In this document: in pieces, positions 23,862-36,764 of the stretch
How positions within the stretch are numbered: the first letter of the stretch is position 1
Layout of the letters: each line of letters starts with the position of its first letter
Source of the DNA: Poecilobothrus nobilitatus
Taxonomy: Eukaryota; Arthropoda; Insecta; Diptera; Dolichopodidae
Assembly (NCBI GenBank): GCA_947095535.1
Contig: OX352773.1
Location: forward strand, 24,387,398-24,451,397
Direction: 5' to 3'
Length of the DNA: 64,000 nucleotides
Notes under the pieces: model-generated
Seen by the model: only the letters and a program-made list of their open reading frames with translations
What the model was told of the DNA's origin: nothing
Databases searched by the model: none
Translations under genes and position numbers: made by a program

Positions 23862-24038
23862 CTACTCAAGAGGGTATTTGTAACGGTCATTCATATCATT
23901 TACAAACATTCTGTATCCTAAATCTTTGCGTTCATGAGAATAAGTTAAATCTTTCCAAAGATAAATAAATTTAAATCTCTTACAAATTGCCAGGTTCATC
24001 AACGTGGGCTCGTATAACATTAGTGACTGTACAAAATG
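23862..24038 (-). CDS. Protein-like open stretch, possible terminal exon or gene relic of unknown identity
   Basis: On the minus strand a 58-codon frame ends in TAG at 23864-23862. It is closed upstream by TAG at 24041-24039, or begins at an acceptor-like TTTTGTACAG just before 24026. Its composition is unlike the chance ORFs around it: it contains Trp, Asp, His, Glu, Arg, Gly and Pro, with segments LYEPTLMNLAICKRF, LWKDLTYSHERKDLGYRM and NDMNDRYKYPLE. Codons such as CCC, ACG, CTG, GCA, GAC and CGT are rarer in URB1. I do not recognise the family. It could be the last coding exon of a minus-strand gene, a relic of a mobile element, or a chance ORF in a GC-richer patch. There is no ATG with good context at its head. 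Confidence 0.3.
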   Translation of the reverse strand, partial: HFVQSLMLYEPTLMNLAICKRFKFIYLWKDLTYSHERKDLGYRMFVNDMNDRYKYPLE

Positions 24039-27000
24039 CTATATTTTCATTTGGAACAAATTACCATCTCTTTGAAGAAAGACAATGAAATTTCAAAGCA
24101 ATTATTTTAAGCAAAACTTAACATTTTAAACCTCATTTCATAGACTAATATCATTTTATTAAGTTATAACACAATCATCATATAGGCAATTTTTATACAT
24201 ATTTCTAATTTATTAACTCCTTTTCAATAAATCTTTTAATTTTATATTTTAATCCATTTCCAATCCATTGTTAAAAATTGTTGAATTTAATGTTTCAGAA
24301 TTTATTATGATTTTTATTCTTGGAATTCTCATTATTGATCTTCATTAGAGAAAGGGATCAAAAATTTTGTTTTTTTTTTTGTAATTTTTAAGAGTCCTTT
24401 GGTAAGTGTTAATATTTTAAAATGGATTCATGATTAAGTATAGATTTGCTGCTTAATCCAGCTGTCATAAAAAGAACAAATTAATATTATTTATTATTTT
24501 TTTTATGAAGTGGGTATAGTCGAATAACCTTATATTTAATAATCCTTGGGTATTATTTTCTTTATATATATAGAAAAGGTTTAAAATCTTGTTTATATTC
24601 TTAGAAAAAGGGATACAATAAAAGAATAACTTTTCTTTTTATTTTCTAATGATAAGAATATTTGGTTGAAATTTTGATTTATTAAATTATATTAAAAAAT
24701 GTTCATATTTTATTTTTGAAAATAATGGATAACTTTCATTCAAAATTTCTCATTTTTTAAAGCAAATCAGATTAAATTTAATCAGTTCGGATTTCTTTGC
24801 AGATCGCAATGTTTAATTTACTAAAAACGTCAGTTTTTTTTTTATAGCTCTATGGGTTCAATAGAATTTTAACATTTGAAAAGTGAACTTTGGATCTAAA
24901 TTAGATTCAGTTATTAGATTGATATTTAATTTGTTTTGGTCACATAAATAAACAGAACCTATTTTCTATATCGGGTTGGTTGTGTTAAAACATGGAATAA
25001 AAACTTTTAAATCGTTCTTTGGCGCCATTTCTTTATCAAAAATAAAGATTTAACATTTCAATTTTAGTTATTCCTATAGAAAAAAAAAATATAAAACAAC
25101 ACAACACATAATCATAAATAACAAAATTTGAAAATCTCAAATGCGTTGTAAGTGCGATTTTAAGTCTCAATCAATCTCAATCAAATATAAGTTACAAAAA
25201 AAAAAAAAGGTATAAAATAGTTTGTGAGAGGCATCAAATGAGTTCTTCAAAATCAAAAAAAATATTAAAATCATTTAGAATAAAAAAAAGGACAACTACA
25301 AAATCACGAAATATTCAAAGAGGATATATAGATGAAAATGTCATGTTCGAAAACCGAGTGCCATATCATGTGATCACAAAATATCATGTTTTATACCGAG
25401 TTTATAAAGAAATCATTATTGGCAATTAGTTAATTGTTATAATATTTAATTTTTAATTCATTTTTATTTTTAGAATTTTACCTTATTTTGTGTTAATTTT
25501 ATTTACACAAAAAAAAAAAAACGAAAATTATTTTGTTTTTTTTTTCAATTCATTGTCTGACAATTGAGTCAAGAGTATTTCTATTGTAAGAAAAGACCCA
25601 TAAAATCCACATAATACTTACTATGAAAAAAAAAAAAAAATAGTCACACTTGTTATTTTTTGTAATTAAAAAAGGGAAAAGAGAGGTGTGTATCAAAAAT
25701 AAATACAAGTATGTACATATATAATAATATATTAAATTAAAAGACAGGTATATTTACAGGTATGATATTTTGTATGTTTGTAGCATTAAAATAGGGGTCA
25801 GATTTGACTGTTTTTTTTTTTTTTTTGTTTTCAAATTTTTAGTTTGTAATGCTTTTGTTAAAAAAAAAAAAACAAAAAAAAGTCAAGTAATTTTACTTTT
25901 TTTTTTTTTTGTAGCATTTCATTATATTAAAAACAAAAGAGAAAAATAAAATCTATGATTTGTTTTCATAGGTAACCTATATATACACTTATTTTTTTTT
26001 TAAGCTTTGTTTACTATGGCGCATATGTATTTACTAAATAGTAATTCAGAGGTGTTATCAGAAATAAATTAAAATTTTTTTTAAAAGCATTTTTTTTTGG
26101 TTTTTGTTTTTATTTGGGACTTTGTTTTTATTTTTTTTTCTGAATATTTTAAAATTAAATATACAAGGGAGCTTTTAACACGTTAGCATCCATGATTTTA
26201 ATTAATGCAAACATTTTCTAATATCTCATATTAATCACTCAGTTATGCACACTTTTCTTTTGATTTAAAAAAGAATATCTGCTTAAATGTATATAGTAGT
26301 TATTTGGAAAGTATTACCTCAATAATCGAGATAGCCTAAATGTTTAGCATTTTCTTTTTATTTTAAATACCGGCTTCTGTTTAAAAAAGTTTACTCGATT
26401 TATTTCTACAACGCTACAATCAACGCAGTCATAACGCAACTTTTAATTTTTAGGTAGTTAATACGCTTTGAAATGTCAAATGTGTTGTGTTGTCATATTT
26501 CAAATTTATTATTGTTAACATATATTTGAAATAATGTTGGCCACTATTTTTTTTCCAAAAAGAAAATGGATTTTAATTAAAAATTAATTGAGGAACTAAA
26601 AAAACTCAATCCTGTTTTATACAAAAATAATTGTCATTTTTACGCTTCTAAAACATTTTCATTGTGGTAGTAATTTTTGTAGAAGGCGTAAGTCTGCACA
26701 AATTGGCGTGAAAAATTTTGGTTGTAGCTGATCGATAAGACTTTACATATACGCTGGGAAAAGATAAATAAAACTTTTAATTTTGGGACGCAGAAATTGG
26801 TGCGGTCATGCATTATCTTTCAACATAAAAACTAAAATATTAAAAAAACTTTGTTTTTTGTTATTTTTTTACATTTTGTAGGAGAAAAACATAAAAAATT
26901 ATTCATTTTTATTTTAATAACCGTATATGAATAACAAGATAAAGTTAATGCCAATTAACATGAATAATGTATTGAAAAGATATAACAAAAATTCTAAATA

Positions 27001-27435
27001 CCGGATTTTTTTTTTTTGTTTGTTTATTTCATTTTATTTTACAGGCAGTATATGTAAAATGTAATAAAAAAGTAGCACCACCAATAACATAGATTATGCT
27101 AATTTAACTGTTAAAGATCTACTACTTTGATAAACATAATTAGATATATACAGGTGAAAAAAACAAAAAAAAAAAAATTCTTTTTTATTATTATAATTTT
27201 TCAGGTTTTTTTTTTCGATTTTTATTTAGATTTTAGTCCATTAACAAATGGGACGAAGAATTTTTCAATTTGTACCGGCAAAAAAGTTTTTATATACTTA
27301 TCATAATATGAAAGTTTAAATTGATTACTAACTATTTATTATCTATTTTCTAACTGTATTATTGACGTTAAGATATTATTTAGAATTACCTATTGAATAT
27401 GGACATTTTCTACATTAATATAACAATTTTATTAT

Positions 27436-27606
27436 AAAAAATATCTATGGTTGAATAGTTGTCGCTTGTTCGTCGTTCTTTGGATTAAAATTTACATTCT
27501 CATCACAAAAAACTAACTTCTTACAAAAAATATCTATAGTTGACTAATAGTTCTGACTAGTTCGTTTATCTTTGGATTTACACTTACATTCTCGTCACAA
27601 AAAAAG
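27436..27606. repeat. Diverged tandem duplication, period about 89 bp
   Basis: Two adjacent copies begin AAAAAATATCTAT (27436 and 27525). Both continue with GTTGA, TTCTTTGGATT or its equivalent, and CTTACATTCTCGTCAC-like sequence, with scattered substitutions and small indels. The divergence indicates an old local duplication. No coding frame runs through it. Confidence 0.65.
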
Positions 27607-27807
27607 TAGGATATTTTTTTAATTTCCAATTATACTCTACTTGTTTCAACAGTTAAATTTAAAATTTTCTGCCAAACTCCCTCCATCCTAATGAATTCCT
27701 CTTTTGTAACACACACTTATAGGTATTATGAGAAATTGATCTTATTCAAATACAATTTTTTAAGATGTTCCTAAGAAACTCCATTCAACCCACAACCCAC
27801 ACAACAA

Positions 27808-27890
27808 CCTAAACAACCTAAACTCCCTCGGTGTTTACAGAGCAGAGGTTCCTAAACAACCCACACTCCCTCGGTGTTTACACAGTATTT
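27808..27890. repeat. GC-richer tandem duplication, period 43 bp
   Basis: CCTAAACAACC at 27808 and again at 27851 is followed in both copies by ACTCCCTCGGTGTTTACA. The copies differ at a few bases. They lie in the most GC-rich patch of the desert (27775-27930), which on the minus strand also contains CACCTAGTGGGTAAGAGG, similar to a tRNA/SINE A-box region. A fragment of a Pol III-derived element is possible but unproven. Confidence 0.6.
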
Positions 27891-29435
27891 TATACCCTCT
27901 TACCCACTAGGTGACCGAGGCCCCTTCAAAACATAATTTAGGTAAAAGATTTTTTGTTTTATTTTCTAAAAAGAAGGTGAGTTACAAACATATACAGAAA
28001 ATTTTCAACATAATATGGTACACGCAAAATACTATAAGGTTTTAAATAAAATGTACATTATTTTTAAGTATTTATATATAGACAAAAATATAAAAATGGG
28101 CCACTGTACTAATTAATGTGTTTTAATAAATAATATTTGTTAAACAAAATTAGACCCTTAAAATATTGAATTAACAAAAAATAAAAATCTAAATAGAAGA
28201 TTAAATTCAGTTATGATTTGATTAAATTTAACACCAACCAATTTAAGTTATTAACATTTTTTGAATATAGAATTAAATTAAAAAATAAAAATAACATGTT
28301 TTTATCTGCTCTAATATTTATTGGTTAATTTGATATCATCTGACTAAGATTTAGTCAGTGTGTGATCAATCTATGGAACCAATAATATAACCATAGTAAT
28401 GCTTCTTTAATACTATTATATTTATATGGTATAGTAAAAAGTGACGCTTTCTATTTTTTTATATATTTTTTTTTATTTTTTACCTACTGCAGTGTCTGTT
28501 TAGATAACGCAGACCATACCGTTTATAAATACCTTATTATAATTCAAATTCGTTAAATGAATTATGTATAATGTGACATATGGAAAAATTAAAAAGATAT
28601 GGTTAGTGGTAAGGTTGGTTGGTGCCAGACTAGGGTATTGTTTCTTTTTTTTTTTTTTTATTACTATTTTTCTTGTTATAAATTTTATTTATTTTATTTT
28701 TTTATCGAAAATCTTTAATATTTTTAATCTAGACTTAATTATAAGAGGTATTTTTTGGGTATTTTAATGTTATACGGAATAATTAATTAATTGTTAATAA
28801 AAAAGTATGTTTTTAAAATACAATGTGTATTTATATAGATATTGTGTATCTATAGATGCGTAGATTTTTGTAACAGGGGAAATTTATTGATTATATTTCT
28901 CACTGTTTTAATTTTTTTTTCTTTGTTTTTTTTTTTGAGATTTTGGTGGATTTATTTTAATTGGAGAAATAAATTTTCGTATGATTGTTTTTATAGGTTA
29001 TTTAAGTTTTAAATTTTTTTTTTTTTTGCTTTTAGATAAATTAAATCATGAAAATGTTAATAATGATTCCATAAAATAACACCTTAAGAAAAAAAAAATG
29101 AAAAAGAAATTTGAGTGGTTGTTTGTATATTTATATGTATTTAAATTGATTAGTAGACAGTATATTAAAAATTTATTAGTTTTATTTGACATTTTCCACT
29201 TACTTTTTTTTTTTTTGACATATTTTGACATCTTGTTCTGTCAGTTTTTTTTTTTAAATTTATTAATGTGATTGTTTTTTTTTTTTATAGTTGATTTTTT
29301 TTATTTATTTTTTTTTTAATGATTGAATCTGGTTGAATGATGATTGCTTTCTTTGTTACTCTGTGGGAACCTTGTATATACTTACATATGATATCATTAA
29401 AATTTTTTGTTTTCTGAAGGAGTTTTAATATTAAA

Positions 29436-29510
29436 TATGATATTACGACAAGTCCTACATATATATGTATGTATGTATGATATTACGACAAGTCCTATAT
29501 ATGTAAAGAA
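29436..29510. repeat. Tandem duplication, period 40 bp, around a short ATGT tract
   Basis: TATGATATTACGACAAGTCC occurs at 29436 and 29476, each followed by TA(C/T)ATAT sequence. The near-identity suggests a recent slippage-type duplication. Confidence 0.7.
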
Positions 29511-32500
29511 AATAATGTTATTAAATTTTATATTTATCGATTTTATTATAATTATTAAGTATTTTAACAAATATAAGACAACAAGATAAGGTAAATAAGT
29601 ATATAAAAGACCTCAAAGAATATTATTTATTTAAATCGGGCATTTCACATAAAATCTTGTTGGCAAATGGGATATTCGGCATAATATATATAATTGTAGT
29701 AGATGATATATTTTTCTTGCTGGTTACGTATAATAAAGTTGGTAATGTTCCTCATGATGATGATGACTGTCAACGATGATGGCGATAATGATATATTTAT
29801 AAATCTTTATAATTAAGGCTTTGTAAGAAAAAATGATTTATGCTATAACTGTTATAGATCTAAAAAAAAATACTATACTCAAGAATAATTTTAACCGCTT
29901 TTGACTTCCTCTGTCATATTATTTCTTTCCAACACCCCCAATATTAAGTATTGAAAAAATCAGATAATGATTGTTTTCTTTTTCAAAAAATATTTATTAA
30001 AATTTATAAACTATACGTTTTCTTTCGTGCAAATTAGAAATTTTTATTTAAATCTCACCACTTTTTTCTCTTTACTATATTATACATTTTCTTAATTACA
30101 CCTTAGTCAATTTTCGTCATTCTACGATATTGTCACAATTCTGCAATCAAAAATACTATTGCATAATTAATATCTTTCCAAACCATCATTTTTCATTTGT
30201 ATGTTCATATGTATGTTCGTTCGAAAATACATTTTGAAAATTTTAGAGGGCTTGAAGAAGAGGAATTATTTTAATGTTTATTCAATGTTTGTTTTTTGTC
30301 AACATCAGTATAATTAGTTTTATTATTTAATACTTAAAAATATTTTAATTAAAATTTAATTAATTTTTTCCATCTTAAAATTAATTTTATTTTGTAACCC
30401 GGAAAAAATTGTGTAAAAACTAAAACATGAAAAAACAAATAAATATATAAGTTGTATATATATACTCGTACTTTTTTTAAATTAAAATATTATAAAAAAA
30501 AAAATGCCATGATAATTTCAAATAAAAAGAAACAATAAAAAACAAAAATTCTTTATAGTGAAATTAAGATTTTTTAATTTTTTTTTTTTGTTTAAACACG
30601 AACAAATATTTCAATCATGTAAATCATGTACACACCTGTAGAATTTTTTTTTTTATTGACTTTTTTGAACTTTTTTAATTCTTTTCCAAATCCTTGGGAT
30701 TATAGAAAATTTTCATATTTCAAAATAAAAAAAAAAAAAATAAATTGTTAAAATTAAAATTTATATTTATTTTTGATAAATATTTATTTTATAGACACTT
30801 AGATACAGATATTAGAGTTACCAAATTATTAGTGCTAAAAAGATTATTCTTGTAATCTTATCGGTAATGTTGATCTATTAAAAAAGTCTTACACAAAAGT
30901 ATTGATGAAGAAATGGAGATTTTATTTAAATTAAAAAGAAAAGTTCATTTAAGAGAACATAAAAAATAAATTTCGATAAAAATGTCTTGTAGAGAAAAAA
31001 TCTCAATATAACAATTTTAGAAAATAATCATATAATAACTCTTGATAGCTACAATTTTTATTTAGTTTTTTTTTAAAACGATTTATTATTTTCTAAGATT
31101 TAAAGATATCTATAGAAATCAGTTTGTTTCCAAACAACTCTTATTCACATTTGTATTTTGATTACATTTTAGAGTACTCATACCAATTTTTAACATTAAT
31201 CATTTCTGGAGAATTCTTTTTTTTTTGTTTTTGGTATTCTTGGTAACCCTTATTATAATAAGTCGGGTTACAAATGTAATGTTTTAAAATCTTACAACCA
31301 AAATAGGAACAATAAAATAAAGGAAAATGTTCTTAAAGTAATTTTTACTTATTACAATTTCTTTTTTTTTTTAATTTACTATTCACTAAGTGTTTTTATG
31401 ACTTCGTGTGTCGGTTGATTCTGTATTTGTTTTTTTATGTATACATTAAAGAACAAAAATAATGGAATTTAAAAATAAAAAAAAAACATTTTTTTTTTAT
31501 ATGCGTACAATGATTTTTGGGCCGACACACTTAAAAAAAAAACAGAAAAAAAAAGAAAAAGAGTGGAACTACAAAATAAAACGTGGTAAAAATTGGTTAA
31601 TTACCGAGTTTTTTGTTTTTAAATCTAAATAAAATTTTTTATTATTTTTTATTTTCCTTTTTTTTTTTTTTTAACTTTATTTTAAATTCTTCCTGAAGCA
31701 ATAAAAGATACCCACATTTTTATAAAAGACATTTTGTTTTTGAAAGATATAATTTCTAATATAAATTATGAAGCCTAACTAAAGTATTTCATTAATATAT
31801 ATGTATGTACATATATTTAAGATGTACCTACATTCTCATATGTCAGAATAATGAAAGGGTTTTCATTAAATTTTTTTTTCAGATAATTTTAAGATTGAAG
31901 TGTTTCAGGGATGTTCAAAGAATTTTCGTTTTGTTTTTAAAAAATAGAATATAGTTAAAAAATTTTGTACTGGGTGTTTCAAAATATATAGTTATGGGAA
32001 GTATAAGGAAATGATATGACAAATCTCATATTAACATCTATTAAAATTTTTTATAGAGAGCCAACATGTGCTAAGCAAACTTTTTGAGTTATGTACATTA
32101 AATTTTATTTTACATATAATTTTTATTTATTTTGATTTCTTCTACCACCTGTTAATTTCGTATCTACTGTGGCCAACCTTTGATATTTTATCTTTTTCTC
32201 AAAATTTTTAAATTTATTTTAATAATAAAAATAAAAATATTGTTTGAAAATTGTGTCCTTCGCGTAGAAGAGACCTTTAATTTAATTTTGAAAATCATAA
32301 AACACTAATTTGTAATGTAACAAGAATTAATACAAGCGGTTCTTTTAACTTCTTGTAAGACATCTATATATAAAATGCTATAAAAGGATGATAGTTACTA
32401 ACCTTTATTAACCTAATTAACAAGGTTTATAAATTTTTCATAGTTCGATTCATAGCATTGTAAAGTGTTTCTCAATTATGATATTGGCCATTAAAGTTGT

Positions 32501-35500
32501 GATTTTAAAAAATTAATAGCTAGTTTTATTTTAAAGGTTTCCAAAGCAATCAACCATAAATGTCCACTATTATAGGTACAACAATACCCTTGTATAAAAT
32601 TTAAAAATATTATTTTTGTTTTGAACAAAACAAGGAAAACGATTAATGATGATTTTTTTCCCATTTTTAACTTTTGTATTGTATAAATAGATGATACAGA
32701 ATTCTAATATACCAACTTCTATGTCCAACCTTATCTATATAAAAAATTTACCTTACAATCGATATTAAAATTTTCAGATCTATTGGAACTGACGAAAAAT
32801 TATCGAAACAAGTCCAGTGAAGGGAATCTGAGTTGTTTCGTACTTATGAATTAAAACATAATTTTTCTTTAAAATTCCAATATGTAATTTGGCTAATTTT
32901 CAATTTGATTAGGAATTTTGATAAAAGGGAAGGTTTAGAAAAAAAAAAAAGGAATAAATAATAAACTGGTGACTGTTAAATTTGATATGCGGTGGTCAAT
33001 AACCACTTTTTCAAGACAATAAAGTTTTTTTTTTTTGGTAGGTATATGTTTACTGTGTCGGATTAAGAAAGGTTTGTTTTTTCTTTTTGTTTTATTTATT
33101 CTTTTTTTTTAAAGTACACTTAAATTTAAAAAATTCTTGATTGTATAATTAGTAACATATAACCATTAATCAAGTGACTTGAATGTTTTGTTGTGAACAT
33201 ATAAAGAATCATCATAAATTTGAATGGCATTGAATTAGTTTTATTTTTTTTTTCAATTTTTTTTTTTCATTTAATGTATAGTAACTTAATTCTTATTTAA
33301 AATTTTTTTAATGTTTCATTTAGGACTAGCTTGGAGTTTTGGATAAATTTTGATATGTATGTTTTTTTTTTTCAATTTTTATAGGATATTTGATCCTGAT
33401 GTGTCATGAATAATAAAAGAAGTCAGTAATTTAAATGGTACGATGATTTCTTTTTGTTTTATTTTTGGAATAGGTTGTCTTTTTTAAATTAAAATTTGTT
33501 AAAAAGTGCGTGATTTGGGAATATTAAAAAAGAATAAAGTTTAAAGAACTTTTTAATGATTAGGTTAAAACTTAGATATTATAGATTCTTTGAATTACAT
33601 TAGTTTTTTTTGTTTTTTTCTTTTTTTTTTTTTATGAAATTGTGTAATAACAATTAAATTTGTCTGCAGATTTTATTTTTATAAAAAAAAAAAAGGCCAG
33701 TTTACGTGTGTTGAAATATTATCTTCTCTGATAATGATGAAAATATTGGAAAACGTGAATTGATATTTACTTTAGGAAATTACTTTTGTATGGCATATAA
33801 ACAGGATGAAGGTTTCTTTTTGTTTCATTATTTCCTTTAGAATATGTTGTTTGTATATACTTTTTCTTTGTTTGCCTTCAACAGAATATTTACTTTAAAA
33901 ATGTTCACCTTTCACTACTGAATCATTATTTATTTATTTTATTTAATATTCACATCAGTCACTTGTGTTTTAAAATTGTCAGCATTTTATATGTGTATAA
34001 ACAGTATAAACTTCTATTAGATGTATTCATTTATCAAAGGAAACCAATGTAACATATACACGTATTTTTGTTACACACGTGTTTTTCTTTGTTTGGTTGA
34101 CTGTCTCTGTTCGATATCAAAATAAAAAATAAAAATCCTATGTAATCTTAAAAAGAAAACAAAAATAAAGGAGAGCAGACTGTGACATATAGTATTCTGA
34201 CATAGTATTCCGCCAGCTGACATAGTATTCTCTGAAAACAAAATTTTTTAAGCGACAACACTCCAATTTTTAATAAAAAGAATTAAAGTTCATAATTTCT
34301 ATGAAAATTTCAAATTCATTTCTAAAAAATGTTAATATTGGTTTTAATAAATGCTTCAGACTATGCTAATCAGTTTACCATCAGTTATTTTAAGTTTTTC
34401 TTTGCAAATATAAATGCTAAATTAAACTTATATTCACTTTACTATTCTTTTTAATTATTCATTTAACACAAAACTCTCTTTTTATTGTAACAGAAACAGA
34501 ATGAATAACAGTAACAGTAAAACAATCAGTAAACGAAACAGTAAGCAAATCAAAACTAAGTCATTAGATTAAATCAGTTTTTTGATGTGCTTCCCACACA
34601 AAAATGGTACCCAACATAAGTAGGGTTGAAAAAAAAAAATTGGCGGCCTACTTATTTAAAATGTGAAAAATAAATTTTAAAAATTCCTTACTGAATTTGT
34701 CTACAGTTCTTCACTTTTTCTATAGTTTTTATCTGTCCTAAGCTGACATATTATTTCGTATAAACAGTCAGTCTTATTTTTGTATCCTAACTAAAAAAAA
34801 ATTTAAATATAAATTTTATAAAAAAAGAATTTTTATGTTGGGCCAGGAATGGAGACTTTTCGGATTGCCAAATTTTGATGAGTGGAATTTTTCGCGACAT
34901 AAGCCGGTTTGTAAAATTTTTAACGAATAAGATACTAAATATGTGAACGAAATTCAGATGTTCTGAGATGTTGAATAAAAATTCAAAGAAATACAAAAAA
35001 TATTATGAAAATTAATATAAAAAAATTATTAAATTAACATTAAAAAAAAAAAAAAACTTAAGACTTTTATCAAAACGTTTCAAATCACATAATAAACACC
35101 TACAAAGTATTATTTGCAAAATAACTCACATCACACAGCAAATGGCTACATCACACGGTTTGTGTACATAAAAAAAATTAATTAACTATATAGACTAAGT
35201 AGTTTTAAAAAATGTGAAAATAATAATTTTGTGGGTCACTGTACTTTTATGAAGCATATGTTACAAAATTATTTGTAGTTATATTTTTTTCCTTGTTTTT
35301 CTGAAACTAAAGTTTAAAGTTCAAATTTAAATTAAAAAATGTTTTTTTTTTATAACAGCTTTGAACCAATTTGAATCACTTTTTTTTATTTTTTTATTTG
35401 ACTTCCCTGTGATTCAGAACATTAATCCTGTGCCAAAAATATTTTGACTTTTATTGTGTGTTTGTTAAAAAAAACTAAAAGAAAAGAAACTTCTTCCTTT

Positions 35501-36142
35501 TTATCTGCTTTTGTTATTACTGTTATTTTTCATATTATTGCAAAACACAAAAACAAAAAAAAATTTTAAATTTATCTTTTTTACTTATTCCTGAATTTAT
35601 ATTATTATAATATTTGTTCGGGGTTTTGTTGGTATCACGCTTCAGGCTATTTTTATTATTATTATTTTACTTTTAACCGATCACAATGGATGCTTCACGA
35701 AATTAAAAATGACTTTACTTGTAAGGGTATATTCATGTGGTTTTGAAATTTAATAATAATAATAACAATATATATACTTAAATTGTATAATAACGAAAAA
35801 CTAAAAACACTTTTGAGGTTTCGAACATCTTTTGAATAAACGTGCTGTCTCACTTTTAAACTTCTCTTAACTATATAAAACAAAAAAGAAACTAACAGAT
35901 GAGATAATTTCAATGTCGAGAGTGTTTGCAAATCACTGATTTTATATTATTATGCAAAATACACAAATCTACTTATTTCCATTTATATATACATATATAT
36001 ACATATGTATATAATAACATTTTATATTATGTTGATTATAATTTTGCAATAGAAAAAAAAAAGTACTTTAGTTGTAGAAAGAAACAAAAAAAAACAAAAC
36101 AACAATTGCAACATATCGTTATAAAAAAGATATATGTATATA

Positions 36143-36215
36143 CAGTAAAGTCTAACTAATCCGAACGAATTATTTATTTCATGGCGTTGCACATTTATTG
36201 ATGGAACTGAACCTA
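36143..36215 (+). mobile_element. Possible pogo/Tigger-like DNA transposon end (terminal-repeat relic)
   Basis: After a TA dinucleotide the sequence reads CAGTAAAGTCTAACTAATCC followed by GAACG. This resembles the terminal inverted repeats of pogo/Tigger-type elements (CAGTANAxCCTCxxTAATCCGAAC style, TA target). I found no matching inverted end nearby, so at most one end or a truncated copy remains. Confidence 0.35.
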
Positions 36216-36680
36216 GTTGAAAAGGTCTCTAATTTTTTTTCAGATTTCTATAGTTGAAATTAATATAAAAAAAAAAAATGTAATCAAATTTATTGTACAC
36301 CAAATAAAATGATAGATAGGTTTACAAATTTTCAATACTATAAAATATACGAACACTTCAAATTTTAAGTGTTTTTTTTTAAGTTTCATTTGTGTATAAA
36401 TAATGAGTTCAAAAGCTATTTGCTGAAGCTCACAAATCCTTATAATAAAGTAGCCGTAAATACTCAATATATACAATGTCCCGTTTTCTATATTTCTTTA
36501 CGACTTGATAATCTGTACAATTTTATCGTTTTTCCTTATTAATTAAATTGAATTTATAAACTATCTTTAGATGTAATATTCAATAAATGTTCAAGTTTGA
36601 AAAACTAATCAAAATCCGATCATATATAAATTATAGAGCATAAACTTGAATCGATTTAAAATAAAATTGGATTAAATTGA

Positions 36681-36764
36681 TGCTATGATATGCTATGATA
36701 TGCTATGATATGCTGTGATATGCTATGATATGCTATGATATGCTATGTATGCTACGCTATGATA
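36681..36764. repeat. 10-bp minisatellite (TGCTATGATA)n
   Basis: Six near-perfect copies of TGCTATGATA run from 36681 to 36740 (one has TGCTGTGATA), followed by degenerate units TGCTATGTAT and GCTACGCTATGATA. The unit length of 10 bp is close to one helical turn. Copy number is likely polymorphic. Confidence 0.9.

Noticed and set aside
25238..25429. 63-codon basic ORF (MSSSKSKKILKSF...)
   Set aside because: It is Lys/Arg/Ser-rich with no motif, no splice or promoter evidence, and A-rich flanks. Length is within chance expectation.
31409..31535. Inverted GTGTGTCGG / CCGACACAC about 110 bp apart
   Set aside because: Only nine bases pair and the flanks do not continue the match. It is too weak to call a transposon or hairpin.
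31970..31990. CTGGGTGTTTCAAAATATAT resembling a DNA-transposon tip
   Set aside because: This motif style is common and I see no paired inverted end or target duplication.
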